A stretch of 64,000 nt of DNA from UBA6912 sp963792895 (GTDB lineage Bacteria > Actinomycetota > Acidimicrobiia > Spongiisociales > UBA5794), in assembly GCA_963792895.1 (NCBI GenBank), contig CAWBYA010000008.1, forward strand, positions 62,001-126,000, given 5' to 3'. The position numbers and the translations under genes are program-made. Positions 43,805 through 53,611 of the stretch are shown in pieces. A model generated the notes under the pieces. That model worked only from the letters and a program-made list of their open reading frames with translations. It did no database searches and was not told the origin of the DNA. Within the stretch, counting starts at the first letter, position 1; each line of letters opens with the position of its first letter.

Positions 43805-44998
43805 TCAGCCGGACACGAGCTGCTGGAGGCGCACCAGACCCTCGACGAGGTCGTCGTCGCCCAGCGCATACGACAGACGAAGGTAGCCGGGGGCGCCAAA
43901 CGGCTCACCAGGCACCACCGCGATGTGGATGGTCTCGAGCAGCAGGGCCGCGAGGTCGAGCGTCGTGGCGGCGCTGCGGCCGCGGAGCCGGCGGTCGAGC
44001 AGCCCGGCTACCGAGGGGAATGCATAGAAGGCTCCCTGCGGCTCTGGGCACACGACGCCCGGGATGGCGTTGAGCATCTCGTGCATCGTGCGCCTCCGCC
44101 GGTCGAAGGCATCCCGCATCTCGTAGACCGCATCGAGCGGTCCAGACACGGCAGTGAGCGCCGCCACCTGGGCGATGTTGTTGACGTTCGAGGTGGTGTG
44201 CGACTGCAAACGGATGGCCGCTGCGGCCGCGGGTCTCGGCCCGATGAGCCAGCCGACGCGCCAGCCCGTCATGGCATAGGTCTTGGCGACGCCGTTGACG
44301 ATGAGGCATCGATCTGCGGCCTCGGGCGCCACGACGGGAAGCGACTTCGCCGTCACCCCGCCGTACGTCAGGTGCTCGTAGATCTCATCGGTGAGGACCC
44401 AGATGCCGTGCTTGGCAGCCCACACTCCGATGGCGCGGACCTCGTCCTCGGGATACACCGCGCCACTCGGATTCGAAGGTGAGACGAACACGAGCATCTT
44501 CGTCCGGTCGGTGCGCGCAGCTTCGAGCTGATCGACCGTCACACGAAACCCCGAAGCGGCGTCGCTGGGAACGACCACGGGAACCCCGCCGGCAAGTCGA
44601 ATCGCCTCCGGATACGTCACCCAATAGGGAGCCGGCAACAGCACCTCGTCGCCGGGGTCCACGACCACCTGGAAACCGGCGTACACGGCGTGCTTCCCGC
44701 CGTTGGTGACGACCACTTGGGAAGGATCGACCGTGAGGCCAGAGTCCCGCAGCGTCTTCTCGGCAATCGCCGCTCGGAGCTCGGGAAGGCCGGCGGCCGG
44801 TGTGTAGCGGTGGTACCGGGGATCCGAAACGGCTTCACGCGCCGCCGATACGATCTCCGCCGGCGTGGGGAAATCGGGCTCCCCCGCGCCGTAGCCGACG
44901 ACGGCCACACCCGACGCCCGCATCGCCTTCGCCTTTGCGGTGATCGCCATGGTGGCGGATTCGGCGAGAGCCTCCACTCGCTGTGACAGCTCGCTCAT
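43805..44998 (-). CDS. Class I/II aminotransferase, aspartate aminotransferase-like
   Basis: A 397-residue PLP enzyme of the AspB/AAT Ib type: GAGEPDFPTP near the N-terminus, SPSNPSGAVY, DEIYEHLTY, PLP lysine in NGVAKTYAMTGWRVGW (about residue 237) and the C-terminal Arg in YLRLSYAL. It exchanges amino groups between aspartate (or aromatic amino acids) and 2-oxoglutarate. The ATG at 44998 gives the family N-terminus. Convergent with the AroQ fusion and divergent from serC. Confidence 0.9.
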   Translation of the reverse strand: MSELSQRVEALAESATMAITAKAKAMRASGVAVVGYGAGEPDFPTPAEIVSAAREAVSDPRYHRYTPAAGLPELRAAIAEKTLRDSGLTVDPSQVVVTNGGKHAVYAGFQVVVDPGDEVLLPAPYWVTYPEAIRLAGGVPVVVPSDAASGFRVTVDQLEAARTDRTKMLVFVSPSNPSGAVYPEDEVRAIGVWAAKHGIWVLTDEIYEHLTYGGVTAKSLPVVAPEAADRCLIVNGVAKTYAMTGWRVGWLIGPRPAAAAAIRLQSHTTSNVNNIAQVAALTAVSGPLDAVYEMRDAFDRRRRTMHEMLNAIPGVVCPEPQGAFYAFPSVAGLLDRRLRGRSAATTLDLAALLLETIHIAVVPGEPFGAPGYLRLSYALGDDDLVEGLVRLQQLVSG

Positions 44999-45062
44999 CC
45001 TCACTACCCTCCGGCGGGCTCTCGGCACTTCGCGTGCCGCACCCTACTCATCGGACCAGCCA

Positions 45063-46184
45063 ATGACGCCACAGATCACGCTGCCACCCCACCTCGTTCC
45101 CAGCGACGGGCGATTCGGCTCGGGACCATCGAAGGTCGACCCTTCCGCGGTCGCCGCACTCGCCACAGCGGCCGGCGGCTATCTCGGCACCAGCCACCGC
45201 AAGACCGGGGTGCGCAGCGTCGTGGGCAGGATCCGCACGGGCCTCGCTGCGCTGTACGACCTGCCCGACGGGTACGAGGTGATGCTCGGCGTGGGTGGGG
45301 CAACGGCCTTCTGGGATGCCGCAGCCTTCGGGCTCATCGAGCGGACGAGCCAGCACCTCGTGTTCGGCGAGTTCTCGAGCAAGTTTGCGGCTGTGGCCAC
45401 GGGCGCGCCGCACCTCGGCACGCCCCAGATCATCGAGGCTCCGCCGGGTACGCATCCGCTTCCCGGGCCCGACGAGATCGTGGATCTCTACGCCCTCACC
45501 CACAACGAGACATCGACCGGCGTGATGATGCCGGTTCGGCGCCCGGCCTCTGTGGCAGGGCTCGTGGCCGTTGACGCGACCTCGGCGGCAGGTGTCGCCC
45601 CAGTCGACCCAACGGAATTCGACGTCTACTACTTCTCGCCGCAGAAGGCGTTCGGCTCCGAAGGAGGGCTATGGCTCGCCCTGTGCTCACCTGCCGCCGT
45701 TGATCGAATCACGACGATCGCCGCCACCGATCGGTGGCGCCCCCCATTCCTCGACCTGGCGCTGGCCCTCGACAACTCGCGGAAGGATCAGACGTACAAC
45801 ACGCCGGCCCTCGCCACGCTCTTCTTCCTCGCACACCAGATCGACACGATGCTCGAGCGCGGCGGTTTGGCGTGGGCTCAGGAGCGCTCTGGGCGGTCAT
45901 CCCAAACGCTCTACGAGTGGGCATCATCATCCGAGTATGCGGCGCCCTTCGTGCACGAACCGGCCATGCGCAGCATGACGGTTGTCACGATCGACCTCAC
46001 CGACGAGGTCAGCGCCGACACGGTCGAGGCCGTCTTGCGTGCCAACGGCATCGTCGACACGTTCGGCTATCGCAAGCTGGGGCGCAACCAACTCCGGATC
46101 GCGTGCTTTCCGAACGTCGAGCCGGACGACGTCGCCACACTGACCGGCGCCATCGACCACATCGTCGAGCGTCTCGGCAGCTGA
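45063..46184 (+). CDS. serC: Phosphoserine aminotransferase
   Basis: A 373-residue PLP enzyme of the actinobacterial SerC type, second step of serine synthesis (3-phosphohydroxypyruvate to phosphoserine). RFGSGPSKVDP and GYLGTSHRK near the start, the LTHNETSTGV strand, and PLP lysine in YYFSPQKAFGSEGG (about residue 196) are diagnostic. Shares a 64-bp divergent upstream region with the aminotransferase gene. Confidence 0.93.
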   Translation: MTPQITLPPHLVPSDGRFGSGPSKVDPSAVAALATAAGGYLGTSHRKTGVRSVVGRIRTGLAALYDLPDGYEVMLGVGGATAFWDAAAFGLIERTSQHLVFGEFSSKFAAVATGAPHLGTPQIIEAPPGTHPLPGPDEIVDLYALTHNETSTGVMMPVRRPASVAGLVAVDATSAAGVAPVDPTEFDVYYFSPQKAFGSEGGLWLALCSPAAVDRITTIAATDRWRPPFLDLALALDNSRKDQTYNTPALATLFFLAHQIDTMLERGGLAWAQERSGRSSQTLYEWASSSEYAAPFVHEPAMRSMTVVTIDLTDEVSADTVEAVLRANGIVDTFGYRKLGRNQLRIACFPNVEPDDVATLTGAIDHIVERLGS

Positions 46185-46235
46185 TCTGCGGCCCGCCGCC
46201 GTATAGTCCTTCAAGGTCGGCAGACTCGGTACTTC

Positions 46236-46956
46236 ATGCATCAGCGCGAGCCCACCAGCGAACAGCACGTCCTCCAACATGTGCTGTTCACCGATCATCC
46301 GGGGGCGGTGCGGATTGCCCTGTGGCTGTGGGCGCTCTCAGGGACATTGTTCGTCCTGATGGCCGTCCCCCCGCTGCGGGACTTCGTCGACTCGGTCGAT
46401 CAGTCCATCTACGACGTCGTGTACCCGCTGAAATGGGGCCCGCTCACTGCGCTGGCCCACACCCTTGCTTTCCTGGGGAGCGCCGTGTTCCTGTGGCCGC
46501 TGCGGTTGGCCGTCGCGGCGTACCTGTGGGTGCCGACGGCGCTACGTCGCCCTGGCTGCCTGGCTGGTACCCATCGTCGTGTCGGAGCCGCTCATCGGCA
46601 TCCTCAAGGCCGCCTACGACCGGCCGCGACCATCCATTGCGTTGGTGACCTCGACCACGGGTGCGTTTCCGTCGGGGCATGCCGTCGCCGGTTCCGTAGT
46701 TGCGATCTCGCTCGTCTTCGTCTTCGTGCCGCCGGGCCCGGCGAGGAGGAATCTCGAGCTCGTGGCCGCCGGGTTTGGGTTCCTGATGGGGGCAAGCCGC
46801 ATGTACCTCGGCGCACACTGGTTCAGCGACGTCGTTGCGGGGCTGGCGCTCGGTGCCGCTGCTGCCATCGGCGGCGTCGCGTTGGTCCAACGAATCGCCG
46901 GCGAGATGCGCCTGCGGGCGCGACTCCGAGTGGGTCAGCCAGACGCAGACTCGTGA
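46236..46956 (+). pseudogene. PAP2-family membrane phosphatase, frameshifted
   Basis: Two frames make one six-helix phosphatase of about 240 residues. The first (46236 to about 46535) has three helices (ALSGTLFVLMAVPPLRDFVD; HTLAFLGSAVFLW). The second continues YVALAAWLVPIVV with the PAP2 signature: KAAYDRPRP, FPSGHAVAG and SRMYLGAHWFSDVVAG, ending at 46956. One extra base around 46528-46545 explains the break. Substrates of such enzymes include phosphatidic acid and undecaprenyl pyrophosphate. Catalytic motifs are intact, so an assembly indel is likely. The 3' end overlaps the convergent gene by 22 bp. Confidence 0.72.
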
Positions 46957-48068
46957 GCATCGCCGGCGAGCTCGGAACGCTCGCCACCGCTGAGGCGCCA
47001 GGAGCGGTTGCGTCGCCACACGACATACGACGCAGCGCCAAGCGGTACCGGCACGAGGTACGTGATCGCCCGAAACACCAGGATTGCAGCAACGACCTGT
47101 GCTTTCGTCAGCTCGTCGACGCCAATCGTCAACGCCGCCGCATAGCCGAGCTCGACCACCCCGACGCCCCCGGGAGTGATCGGCAGCGCCGAGATGAGGC
47201 GGACGAACGAGAAGGCTGCGAGCACCTCGATCCAGCTCACCTCTGCCTGGGAGACCCCCACGTGCCGGAGCGTGACGAGCAGCACGATGTAGAGCGAAAC
47301 GTGGCTGATGACGGAGGCGACGGTGAGGGCAATCCAGCGATGCTGGACGAAGCCAACCGTATTGACCCGGAAGGCGGCGGCCCGATCCCCGACCTGAGCG
47401 ATAGCGTCCTTGCCGACGAGCTTCCGCACCCAGTTGACGGCAGCCCCTACGCCGTCACCAATCCGGTGCGCCAACCGCTCGCTGCGCAGCACCAGTGCGA
47501 ACCCGACGATGGTGGCGACCAGGACCCCGATCCCAGCGGCTGCCGCTGCAACCCGTCCCGGAGTGACGCCGCCCTCGAGGGCGAGCAGCGCGAGTGCGAC
47601 AACGGGCATTCCCATCTTGACGAAGTTGTTCCATATCCCGCTCACGAGCACGGAGCGCGTGATGGCACCGATCGTGAAACCCCACGAGGTGAGCATCGCC
47701 ACCGTCACACCGACGCCGATCGCCCCCCCGCCCGGCAGCGTGTTGGCAACCGCGGTCGACGCCTGGTTCACGACGGCAGCTTCCCGGAATCGCAGGCCCG
47801 GCAGCGCCGCAACCATCACAAACCAATAGGTCGCCAGGTTCCAGAGGGCGAGGACGAGAAGCGACGCAGCCTCCCAGCCCGTCAGCGCACGAATCGTGTC
47901 CCACACATCGCCGTAGCCCGCGATCTGCGGCATCACTCCAACGAAGATCCCCACAACGATGACAAGCGACACCACGCCCTGAACGACCCTCCTCCACGGA
48001 AACCCCGACCCGTCGGTCGGGGAGCCCGTCGAAGAAGTGTCGCTTGGAGGCTCGGTATCGGAGTTCAA
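46935..48068 (-). CDS. Flippase-like membrane protein (UPF0104/YbhN, LPG-synthase TM-like)
   Basis: A 377-residue protein with about eight membrane helices of the lysylphosphatidylglycerol-synthase transmembrane family. The N-terminal 25 residues are Ser/Thr/Pro-rich and cytoplasmic. NTLPGGGAIGVGVT and SALPITPGGVGVVELGY are the two conserved Gly/Pro loops. Homologues move or modify lipids; function here is unknown. Start is TTG. It neighbours a PAP2 phosphatase, a frequent combination in lipid-carrier metabolism. Confidence 0.82.
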   Translation of the reverse strand: MNSDTEPPSDTSSTGSPTDGSGFPWRRVVQGVVSLVIVVGIFVGVMPQIAGYGDVWDTIRALTGWEAASLLVLALWNLATYWFVMVAALPGLRFREAAVVNQASTAVANTLPGGGAIGVGVTVAMLTSWGFTIGAITRSVLVSGIWNNFVKMGMPVVALALLALEGGVTPGRVAAAAAGIGVLVATIVGFALVLRSERLAHRIGDGVGAAVNWVRKLVGKDAIAQVGDRAAAFRVNTVGFVQHRWIALTVASVISHVSLYIVLLVTLRHVGVSQAEVSWIEVLAAFSFVRLISALPITPGGVGVVELGYAAALTIGVDELTKAQVVAAILVFRAITYLVPVPLGAASYVVWRRNRSWRLSGGERSELAGDAHESASG

Positions 48069-48156
48069 TCGGTGTCCTGCATTTCGCAGCGGCCCACGAC
48101 GTGCGTCATCGCCCGCCGTTGCTCATCGCATGCTACGGCAACACGCCCGGGGTCCC

Positions 48157-48681
48157 TCAGCGCAGCGCGTCGAGCAGGGATTCCACGTCCCATAGACCGG
48201 AGAACTCGTAGCGATGCTCGCCTGCGGACATGAAGAAGCTGAGCCGGCTCGGGCGGAAGATCCCGCCCTTCACGAAGGCCACATTTCCGACCTGCGAGGT
48301 CGGAAACGACGCCAGCAGCCGCGCCGGCTTTCCCCAGCTCCGTGGCTCGAACACGATGAGGCGCCGGTCCGTGACGCCCACATAGACCTGCAGGGCCTTC
48401 GCATCCACCGGATGGTCTCGCGCAGCGCGCACGGCGAGCCTCCGGCCCACGAATGCGCCGAGCGCCGCCCCCAAGGCAACGACCACGAGGCGGTTCACGG
48501 CGATGGCGGATGCCGCAGCAGATGCCGTCGCAACGCCGAGGACGATGCTGCCGAGGAAGGGGACGTAGGTGCCGCCCAACCACATGGGAGCTGCCTGAAC
48601 CACACGCTCGCCCTTGCGCAGCTCGTCACCGACCATGGCCTGGAGCCGGGTGACCGAGCGAGGGATGGGATCGATCGCCAT
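48157..48681 (-). CDS. Membrane-associated hypothetical protein (174 aa), PH-like
   Basis: Two adjacent hydrophobic segments at about residues 40-80 form a hairpin in the membrane. The C-terminal 80 residues (VYVGVTDRRLIVFEPR, AFVKGGIFRPSRLSFFMSAG) resemble a bacterial pleckstrin-homology-like domain. Function unknown. Its ATG overlaps the stop of the GNAT gene (ATGA), so the two are coupled. Confidence 0.65.
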   Translation of the reverse strand: MAIDPIPRSVTRLQAMVGDELRKGERVVQAAPMWLGGTYVPFLGSIVLGVATASAAASAIAVNRLVVVALGAALGAFVGRRLAVRAARDHPVDAKALQVYVGVTDRRLIVFEPRSWGKPARLLASFPTSQVGNVAFVKGGIFRPSRLSFFMSAGEHRYEFSGLWDVESLLDALR

Positions 48682-49094
48682 CAGGTTGCTCCCGACTGTC
48701 GGTTGTAGTTGCGGAGCATCACCGCAGTTCCAGGCCGGAGACCGAGGTGCTGATAGAACGGCTGAAGATCGGCATCGCACATGGCATCGACGGCGTAGAT
48801 GGGGCCTATGACATCGAGGAGGCGCCGGACGAGCTCGCTGCCGATGCCGCGGCCCTGGTAGTCGGCGACGACCTCGAGGAAGGGGATGTAGGCGGCAAGC
48901 ACCCCATCGGTGATCGCCGTGATGAAGCCGACCACCCGGTCGTCGGCTTCGTGAACAGCGAGCACGACGTAGTCGCTGCCGCGGAGGAGCTCGAGTTGCG
49001 TTGCAGCGTCCGGCGGGTTCGGCCATCCCGCAAAGAACGGTCCGGCCAGCTCGGCGACATCGATCCCTTCGAGGGAGGTGGTGTACCGGATCAT
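48681..49094 (-). CDS. GNAT-family N-acetyltransferase
   Basis: A 137-residue acetyltransferase with VVGFITAITDGV, the acetyl-CoA loop YQGRGIGSELVRRLL and the C-terminal FYQHLGLRPGTAVMLRNY typical of GNAT enzymes. Substrate unknown. Coupled to the downstream membrane protein gene. Confidence 0.88.
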   Translation of the reverse strand: MIRYTTSLEGIDVAELAGPFFAGWPNPPDAATQLELLRGSDYVVLAVHEADDRVVGFITAITDGVLAAYIPFLEVVADYQGRGIGSELVRRLLDVIGPIYAVDAMCDADLQPFYQHLGLRPGTAVMLRNYNRQSGAT

Positions 49095-49189
49095 GCGCAG
49101 GTGAGGCTACTCCCTCGACGGAATGGACCCTTGTCCTCCGCATGACGATGAGCCAGCGAGCGCCGCCGCAGCCCGGTAACGTCGGCATC

Positions 49190-49711
49190 GTGAAGCGACT
49201 CCTCGTCATGCGCCACGCCAAGTCCGATTGGCACTCGGGAGCAACCTCGGACCACGAGCGGCCACTCAACGAACGCGGCCTCGACGCGGCGCGCACGATG
49301 GGCGTGGTCCTGGCCCGCATCGGCGAGGTGCCAGATCTCGCGATCACCTCGTCGGCCGTGCGGGCGCGCACCACCATCGATGAGGCTGCCCGCGCCGGGA
49401 GATGGGCGTCCGAGATCAGGGTCGAGCGAGGGCTCTACGGCACCTCGCCAGACGGCGCACTCGGCATCATCAGCCGTGCGCCGGATGAGGTCGAGCGACT
49501 CATGGTGGTTGGCCACCAACCCGCATGGGGTGGCCTGGTCTTTCAACTCACGGGTGCCGCAACCCAGATGAAGACCGGCACGATTGCGATCATCGACCTG
49601 ATGCTCGGAGGCTCGTGGCGTCCCGACGATGTGCTGGCGGGCGAGCTCGTCGCTCTCCTCCAGCCACGCCACTTCGCCGATGTCGACTGGCGCCTCACCG
49701 CAACCGAATAG
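49190..49711 (+). CDS. sixA: SixA-like histidine phosphatase
   Basis: A 173-residue phosphohistidine phosphatase of the histidine-phosphatase superfamily. The catalytic RHAKSDW lies at the N-terminus, then HERPLNERG, the SSAVRARTT strand and the second histidine in VVGHQPAWGG. SixA removes phosphate from histidines of phosphorelay or PTS proteins. The GTG at 49190 gives the family start; an ATG at 49143 would add 16 unmatched residues. Confidence 0.85.
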   Translation: MKRLLVMRHAKSDWHSGATSDHERPLNERGLDAARTMGVVLARIGEVPDLAITSSAVRARTTIDEAARAGRWASEIRVERGLYGTSPDGALGIISRAPDEVERLMVVGHQPAWGGLVFQLTGAATQMKTGTIAIIDLMLGGSWRPDDVLAGELVALLQPRHFADVDWRLTATE

Positions 49712-49749
49712 CATCGGCCGCCGGACCTACAGCACGCCGGGAGGACCAG

Positions 49750-51375
49750 ATGGCCAAGATCCACGGAGGGCGACTCATTGCACGAGCCCTCAAGGCCGAG
49801 GGTGTCGATACGGTCTTCACGCTCACCGGGGGCCACATCGTGCCCATCCTCGACGGCTGCGTCGAAGAGGGCATCCGGCTTGTCGACGTCCGCCACGAGG
49901 AAACCGCCGGGCACGCCGCCGAGGCGTACTCGCGGCTCACCGGCCGGTTGGGGGTCGCAGCCGTCACGGCCGGGCCGGGTGTCACCAACACCGTCACGGC
50001 GGTGATGAACGCATCGACGTCGCACACGCCGATGCTCGTGCTCGGCGGACGCCACCCCGTGCGACAGGAGCATACGGGCGGCCTCCAAGAGATGGACCAC
50101 CCCCGCCTCTTTGCGTCGATCACCAAGTGGGCGACGACGGCCTGGGAGACGGTACGCCTCGCCGACTACATCGCCATCGCCGCCCGTCATGCCTTCAGCG
50201 GTCGCGGAGGCCCGGTGTTCATCGACGTGCCGCTCGATGTCCAGTTCGGGATGGTCGACGAAGCCACGCCGCTTCCGACCGGATATCGCACCACCGAACC
50301 ACGAGGCGCCGACCCGACGGCAGTCGAATACGTCGCCCACCTCCTCGGCTCAGCGGAGCGGCCTGTCATCTTCGCCGGCGGCGGGATCAAGGGCGACGGG
50401 GTCAAGGGCCTCGTCGCCGTCGCCGAGGCGCTCCAAGCGCCGGTCTACGCAAATGCAGGTGCCCGCGGCGCGATGCCGTACGGGCACCCTCTCGTCGGCA
50501 GCCGGACACGAAGCCACGCCTTTGCGTCTGCCGACCTGGTGCTGGCGCTCGGCGTCGATTGGGATTTTCGCACCGGGTACGGGGCAAAGCTCGCCGAGAG
50601 CGCCGCCGTGGTCCAGGTCGACGAAGAGGAGCTGCGGCTCGGCTGGAACCGGCCGGCACAACACGCTGTCGCTGCCAACCCCGGCCGGTTCGTCGTCCAA
50701 CTCTCAGAGCATGCGGGAGTCTACGAACAGGCAGGCACCCGGCCGTTTGCAGCCGAGATTCAGACTGCCGAGGCCGAGAGGCTCGCCGCCGCCGAGGTGG
50801 AGGCAAGCACTCCCGGAGAGCTGGTCAACCCCCAGCGGTTCGGCAGGGAGGTCGGAGCGTTCTTCGGCCCGGAGGCCATCGTCGCCGTCGACGGCGGGGA
50901 CATCGTCGCCACCACGGCCAAGTGGCTCCAGACGTCGATGCCGGGCCATCTGCTCGAGCCGGGCCCTTCGGGGACACTGGGCACAGGTCCGGGCTTTGCG
51001 CTGGCCGCCAAGGTGGTGCATCCCGGTTCGACCGTCGGCATCGTGTTCGGCGACGGCGGTTTCGGCTTCAACGGGTTCGAGTACGACACCTTCGTCCGCC
51101 ACGGCTTGCCGATCATCGGAGTGATGGGGAACGACGGCGTGTGGAACAACATCAAGGGTTTCCACCGCATGTTCTTCCCGGAGAGGGTGGTCGCATCCGA
51201 CTTGGGCAGGCGCCCGTATCACGCGGTCGTTACGGCACTCGGTGGCCATGGCGAGCTGGTCACCGATCCCGAAGAGCTGCGGCCGGCGCTCGATCGGGCC
51301 GCAGCGAGCGGCAAACCTGCGCTCGTCAACGTCCACATCGACGAGACCTTCCGGCCGTCGAGCAACTACGGGTGA
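49750..51375 (+). CDS. Thiamine-pyrophosphate enzyme, acetolactate synthase-like
   Basis: A 541-residue TPP-dependent enzyme with the three domains of the acetolactate synthase/benzoylformate decarboxylase family. The activating Glu is in RHEETAGHAAEAY, FxGGG-like GGGIKGDGVKG sits in the middle domain, and the metal/TPP motif GDGGFGFNGFEYDT to GVWNN lies at about residues 433-462. Substrate could be a 2-oxoacid or a 2-hydroxyacyl-CoA (oxalyl-CoA decarboxylase/2-hydroxyacyl-CoA lyase group). The next gene, an acyl-CoA dehydrogenase, overlaps it by 4 bp, which favours an acyl-CoA pathway over branched-chain synthesis. Confidence 0.88.
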   Translation: MAKIHGGRLIARALKAEGVDTVFTLTGGHIVPILDGCVEEGIRLVDVRHEETAGHAAEAYSRLTGRLGVAAVTAGPGVTNTVTAVMNASTSHTPMLVLGGRHPVRQEHTGGLQEMDHPRLFASITKWATTAWETVRLADYIAIAARHAFSGRGGPVFIDVPLDVQFGMVDEATPLPTGYRTTEPRGADPTAVEYVAHLLGSAERPVIFAGGGIKGDGVKGLVAVAEALQAPVYANAGARGAMPYGHPLVGSRTRSHAFASADLVLALGVDWDFRTGYGAKLAESAAVVQVDEEELRLGWNRPAQHAVAANPGRFVVQLSEHAGVYEQAGTRPFAAEIQTAEAERLAAAEVEASTPGELVNPQRFGREVGAFFGPEAIVAVDGGDIVATTAKWLQTSMPGHLLEPGPSGTLGTGPGFALAAKVVHPGSTVGIVFGDGGFGFNGFEYDTFVRHGLPIIGVMGNDGVWNNIKGFHRMFFPERVVASDLGRRPYHAVVTALGGHGELVTDPEELRPALDRAAASGKPALVNVHIDETFRPSSNYG

Positions 51376-52541
51376 GCAACGACGCCCGCTTCCCGTGGCG
51401 CCGGATCGGCGATACGTCCCTGACGCAGGAGCACCGCCTGTTGCGGAGCGCTGCGCGCACCTTCGTCGAGGCCGAGATCGTTCCAAGTGTGGATGTGTGG
51501 GAGGAGGCCGGTGCGTTCCCCCGCGAGCTCTACCGCAAAGCGGCTCGTGCCGGGCTCCTCAGCCTCGGCTATCCCGAGGAGCACGGTGGCATTCCCGCCG
51601 ACTTGTGGGCTCAGATCGTCGTGTGGGAGGAGCTGATGCGTCCCGGCTCGGGTGGTCTCAGCGCCGGGCTCGGCTCGCTGCACATCGCCCTCCCACCCAT
51701 CGCCGCTCTGGGCACGCCAGAGCAGCAACGCCGGTTCCTGCCCGACGTGCTGGCGGGCGAGAAAGTCGCCGCCCTCGCCGTCACCGAGCCCTCCGGCGGC
51801 TCGGACGTCGCCGCCCTGCGCACGACTGCGGTGCGCGACGGCGATGACTACGTCGTCAACGGCTCGAAGACCTTCATCACTTCGGGGGTGCGCGCCGACC
51901 AGCTGACCGTCGCCGTGCGAACCGGCGGCCCGGGCGCCCACGGGATCTCGCTGCTGGTGATCGACGGCAACACTCCCGGTCTCAGCCGGTCGGCGCCACT
52001 CGGGAAGATGGGATGGTGGGCGTCGGACACCGCCGAGTTGTTCTTCGACGACTGCCGGGTCCCGGTGGCCAACCGCATCGGGGAGGAGAACCAGGGCTTC
52101 TACGCGGTCATGGCGAACTTCCAGAAGGAACGCCTCCAGATGTCGATCGTCGCGACGATGACCGCAGAGCTGGCCGTCGAGGCATGCCTCGCCTACGTGG
52201 CGGAGCGAGAGGCGTTCGGCAGACCGCTGGCCGGCCACCAGGTGATCCGCCACACACTCGTCGACATGGCCACCCGCCTCACGGCAGCCAAGGAGATGGT
52301 GTACGCCGTCGCCGCCAGGATGGCGCGGCAGGAGGATCAGGTCACCGAGATCTCGATGGCCAAGCTGTTCTCCACCGACGTTGCCTCGTTCGTCACCGAC
52401 AGGGCCGTGCAGATCTTCGGGGGCTACGGATACATGCGCGGCTACCTCGTCGAGCGACTGTACCGGGACAGCCGCATCCTCGGCATCGGAGGCGGCACCA
52501 GCGAGATCATGAAGGAGATCGTCGCCAAGCGCATCTTGTGA
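51372..52541 (+). CDS. Acyl-CoA dehydrogenase
   Basis: A 389-residue FAD enzyme that oxidises acyl-CoA to 2-enoyl-CoA. Signature ALAVTEPSGGSDVAALRT, VNGSKTFITSG, KMGWWASDTAELFFDDCRVP and the C-terminal QIFGGYGYMRGYLVERLYRD to IGGGTSEIMKEI are complete. GTG start overlapping the TPP-enzyme stop shows translational coupling, so the two likely act on the same substrate chain. Confidence 0.92.
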   Translation: MSNDARFPWRRIGDTSLTQEHRLLRSAARTFVEAEIVPSVDVWEEAGAFPRELYRKAARAGLLSLGYPEEHGGIPADLWAQIVVWEELMRPGSGGLSAGLGSLHIALPPIAALGTPEQQRRFLPDVLAGEKVAALAVTEPSGGSDVAALRTTAVRDGDDYVVNGSKTFITSGVRADQLTVAVRTGGPGAHGISLLVIDGNTPGLSRSAPLGKMGWWASDTAELFFDDCRVPVANRIGEENQGFYAVMANFQKERLQMSIVATMTAELAVEACLAYVAEREAFGRPLAGHQVIRHTLVDMATRLTAAKEMVYAVAARMARQEDQVTEISMAKLFSTDVASFVTDRAVQIFGGYGYMRGYLVERLYRDSRILGIGGGTSEIMKEIVAKRIL

Positions 52542-52573
52542 GGAGAGGAGCGGCGACCGCTAGCCTCCCGTCG

Positions 52574-53611
52574 ATGATCGACCTCCGCTCCGACACGATC
52601 ACGCATCCGACCGCCGCCATGCGCCGCGCGATCGCCGCAGCCGAAGTCGGCGACGACGTGTATCACGACGACCCGACGGTGCTCGAGCTCGAGGCCGACG
52701 TTGCCGAGCTGCTCGGCAAGGACGACGCGATGTACGTCCCTACCGGCACGATGTCGAACCAGGTGGCGCTCCGCACTCACACCGAGCCCGGCGATGTAGT
52801 GCTCGCTGCCGAGCAGGCGCACATCCACATTCACGAGATGGGTGCGCCGTACGCTCTCTCGGGCATCACGATGCGGTTTCTCCCCACGGACCGGGGCACG
52901 TTCACCGGCAACGCCGTCTCCGAGGCAGTGCCTGAGATCCCCAAGTCGTTGCCTTCGTCGCTCTTCCAGCCTGTGACCCTCGTCTGCACCGAGAACACCC
53001 ACAACGCCGCAGGCGGTGCGTTCTGGTCCAAACGCCAACTCGACGACGTTGCCGCTGCCGCCCACCACCACGGCATCGCCGCGCACATGGACGGTGCGCG
53101 GTTGTGGAACGCATCGGTGGCAGCCGGAGTCCCGGAACGGGATCTCGCTGCAGGCTACGACACGGTGAGTGTCTGTTTCTCGAAGGGACTCGGGGCCCCG
53201 ATGGGCTCGGCGCTCGTGGGGAGACAGGACCTCATCGATCGGGCGCGGCGGTTCAAGCAGATGTTCGGCGGTGGCTTCCGCCAGGCGGGGATGATGGCGG
53301 CCGGTGCGTTGTATGCCCTTCGCAACCACCGGGAGCGCCTCGCGGACGATCACGCCCATGCGGCTCGCCTCGCCGCGGGCCTCTCCCAGGTCCGGGGGGT
53401 CGACGTCGATGCCGAGGCGGTCCTCACCAACATGGTGTACTTCGACGTGACATCGGTGTCGGCCAACCAGTTCGCCGAGCGCTGCGCCGACGCCGGCTTG
53501 CTGCTGCTGCCAACGGGTTCTCACCAGATCAGGGCCGTGACGAACCTCCATGCCGACCGCAACGACATCGATCGCGCCCTCGCCATCTGCGAACGGGCCG
53601 CCCAGCCATGA
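52574..53611 (+). CDS. ltaE: L-threonine aldolase (low-specificity type)
   Basis: A 345-residue PLP enzyme cleaving threonine to glycine and acetaldehyde. It starts MIDLRSDTITHPT and carries YHDDPTVLELE, PTGTMSNQVALRTH, ENTHNAAGG, HMDGARLWNA and the PLP lysine in SVCFSKGLGAPMGS (about residue 202). Lies 32 bp after the acyl-CoA dehydrogenase and overlaps the phosphatase gene by 4 bp. Confidence 0.93.
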   Translation: MIDLRSDTITHPTAAMRRAIAAAEVGDDVYHDDPTVLELEADVAELLGKDDAMYVPTGTMSNQVALRTHTEPGDVVLAAEQAHIHIHEMGAPYALSGITMRFLPTDRGTFTGNAVSEAVPEIPKSLPSSLFQPVTLVCTENTHNAAGGAFWSKRQLDDVAAAAHHHGIAAHMDGARLWNASVAAGVPERDLAAGYDTVSVCFSKGLGAPMGSALVGRQDLIDRARRFKQMFGGGFRQAGMMAAGALYALRNHRERLADDHAHAARLAAGLSQVRGVDVDAEAVLTNMVYFDVTSVSANQFAERCADAGLLLLPTGSHQIRAVTNLHADRNDIDRALAICERAAQP

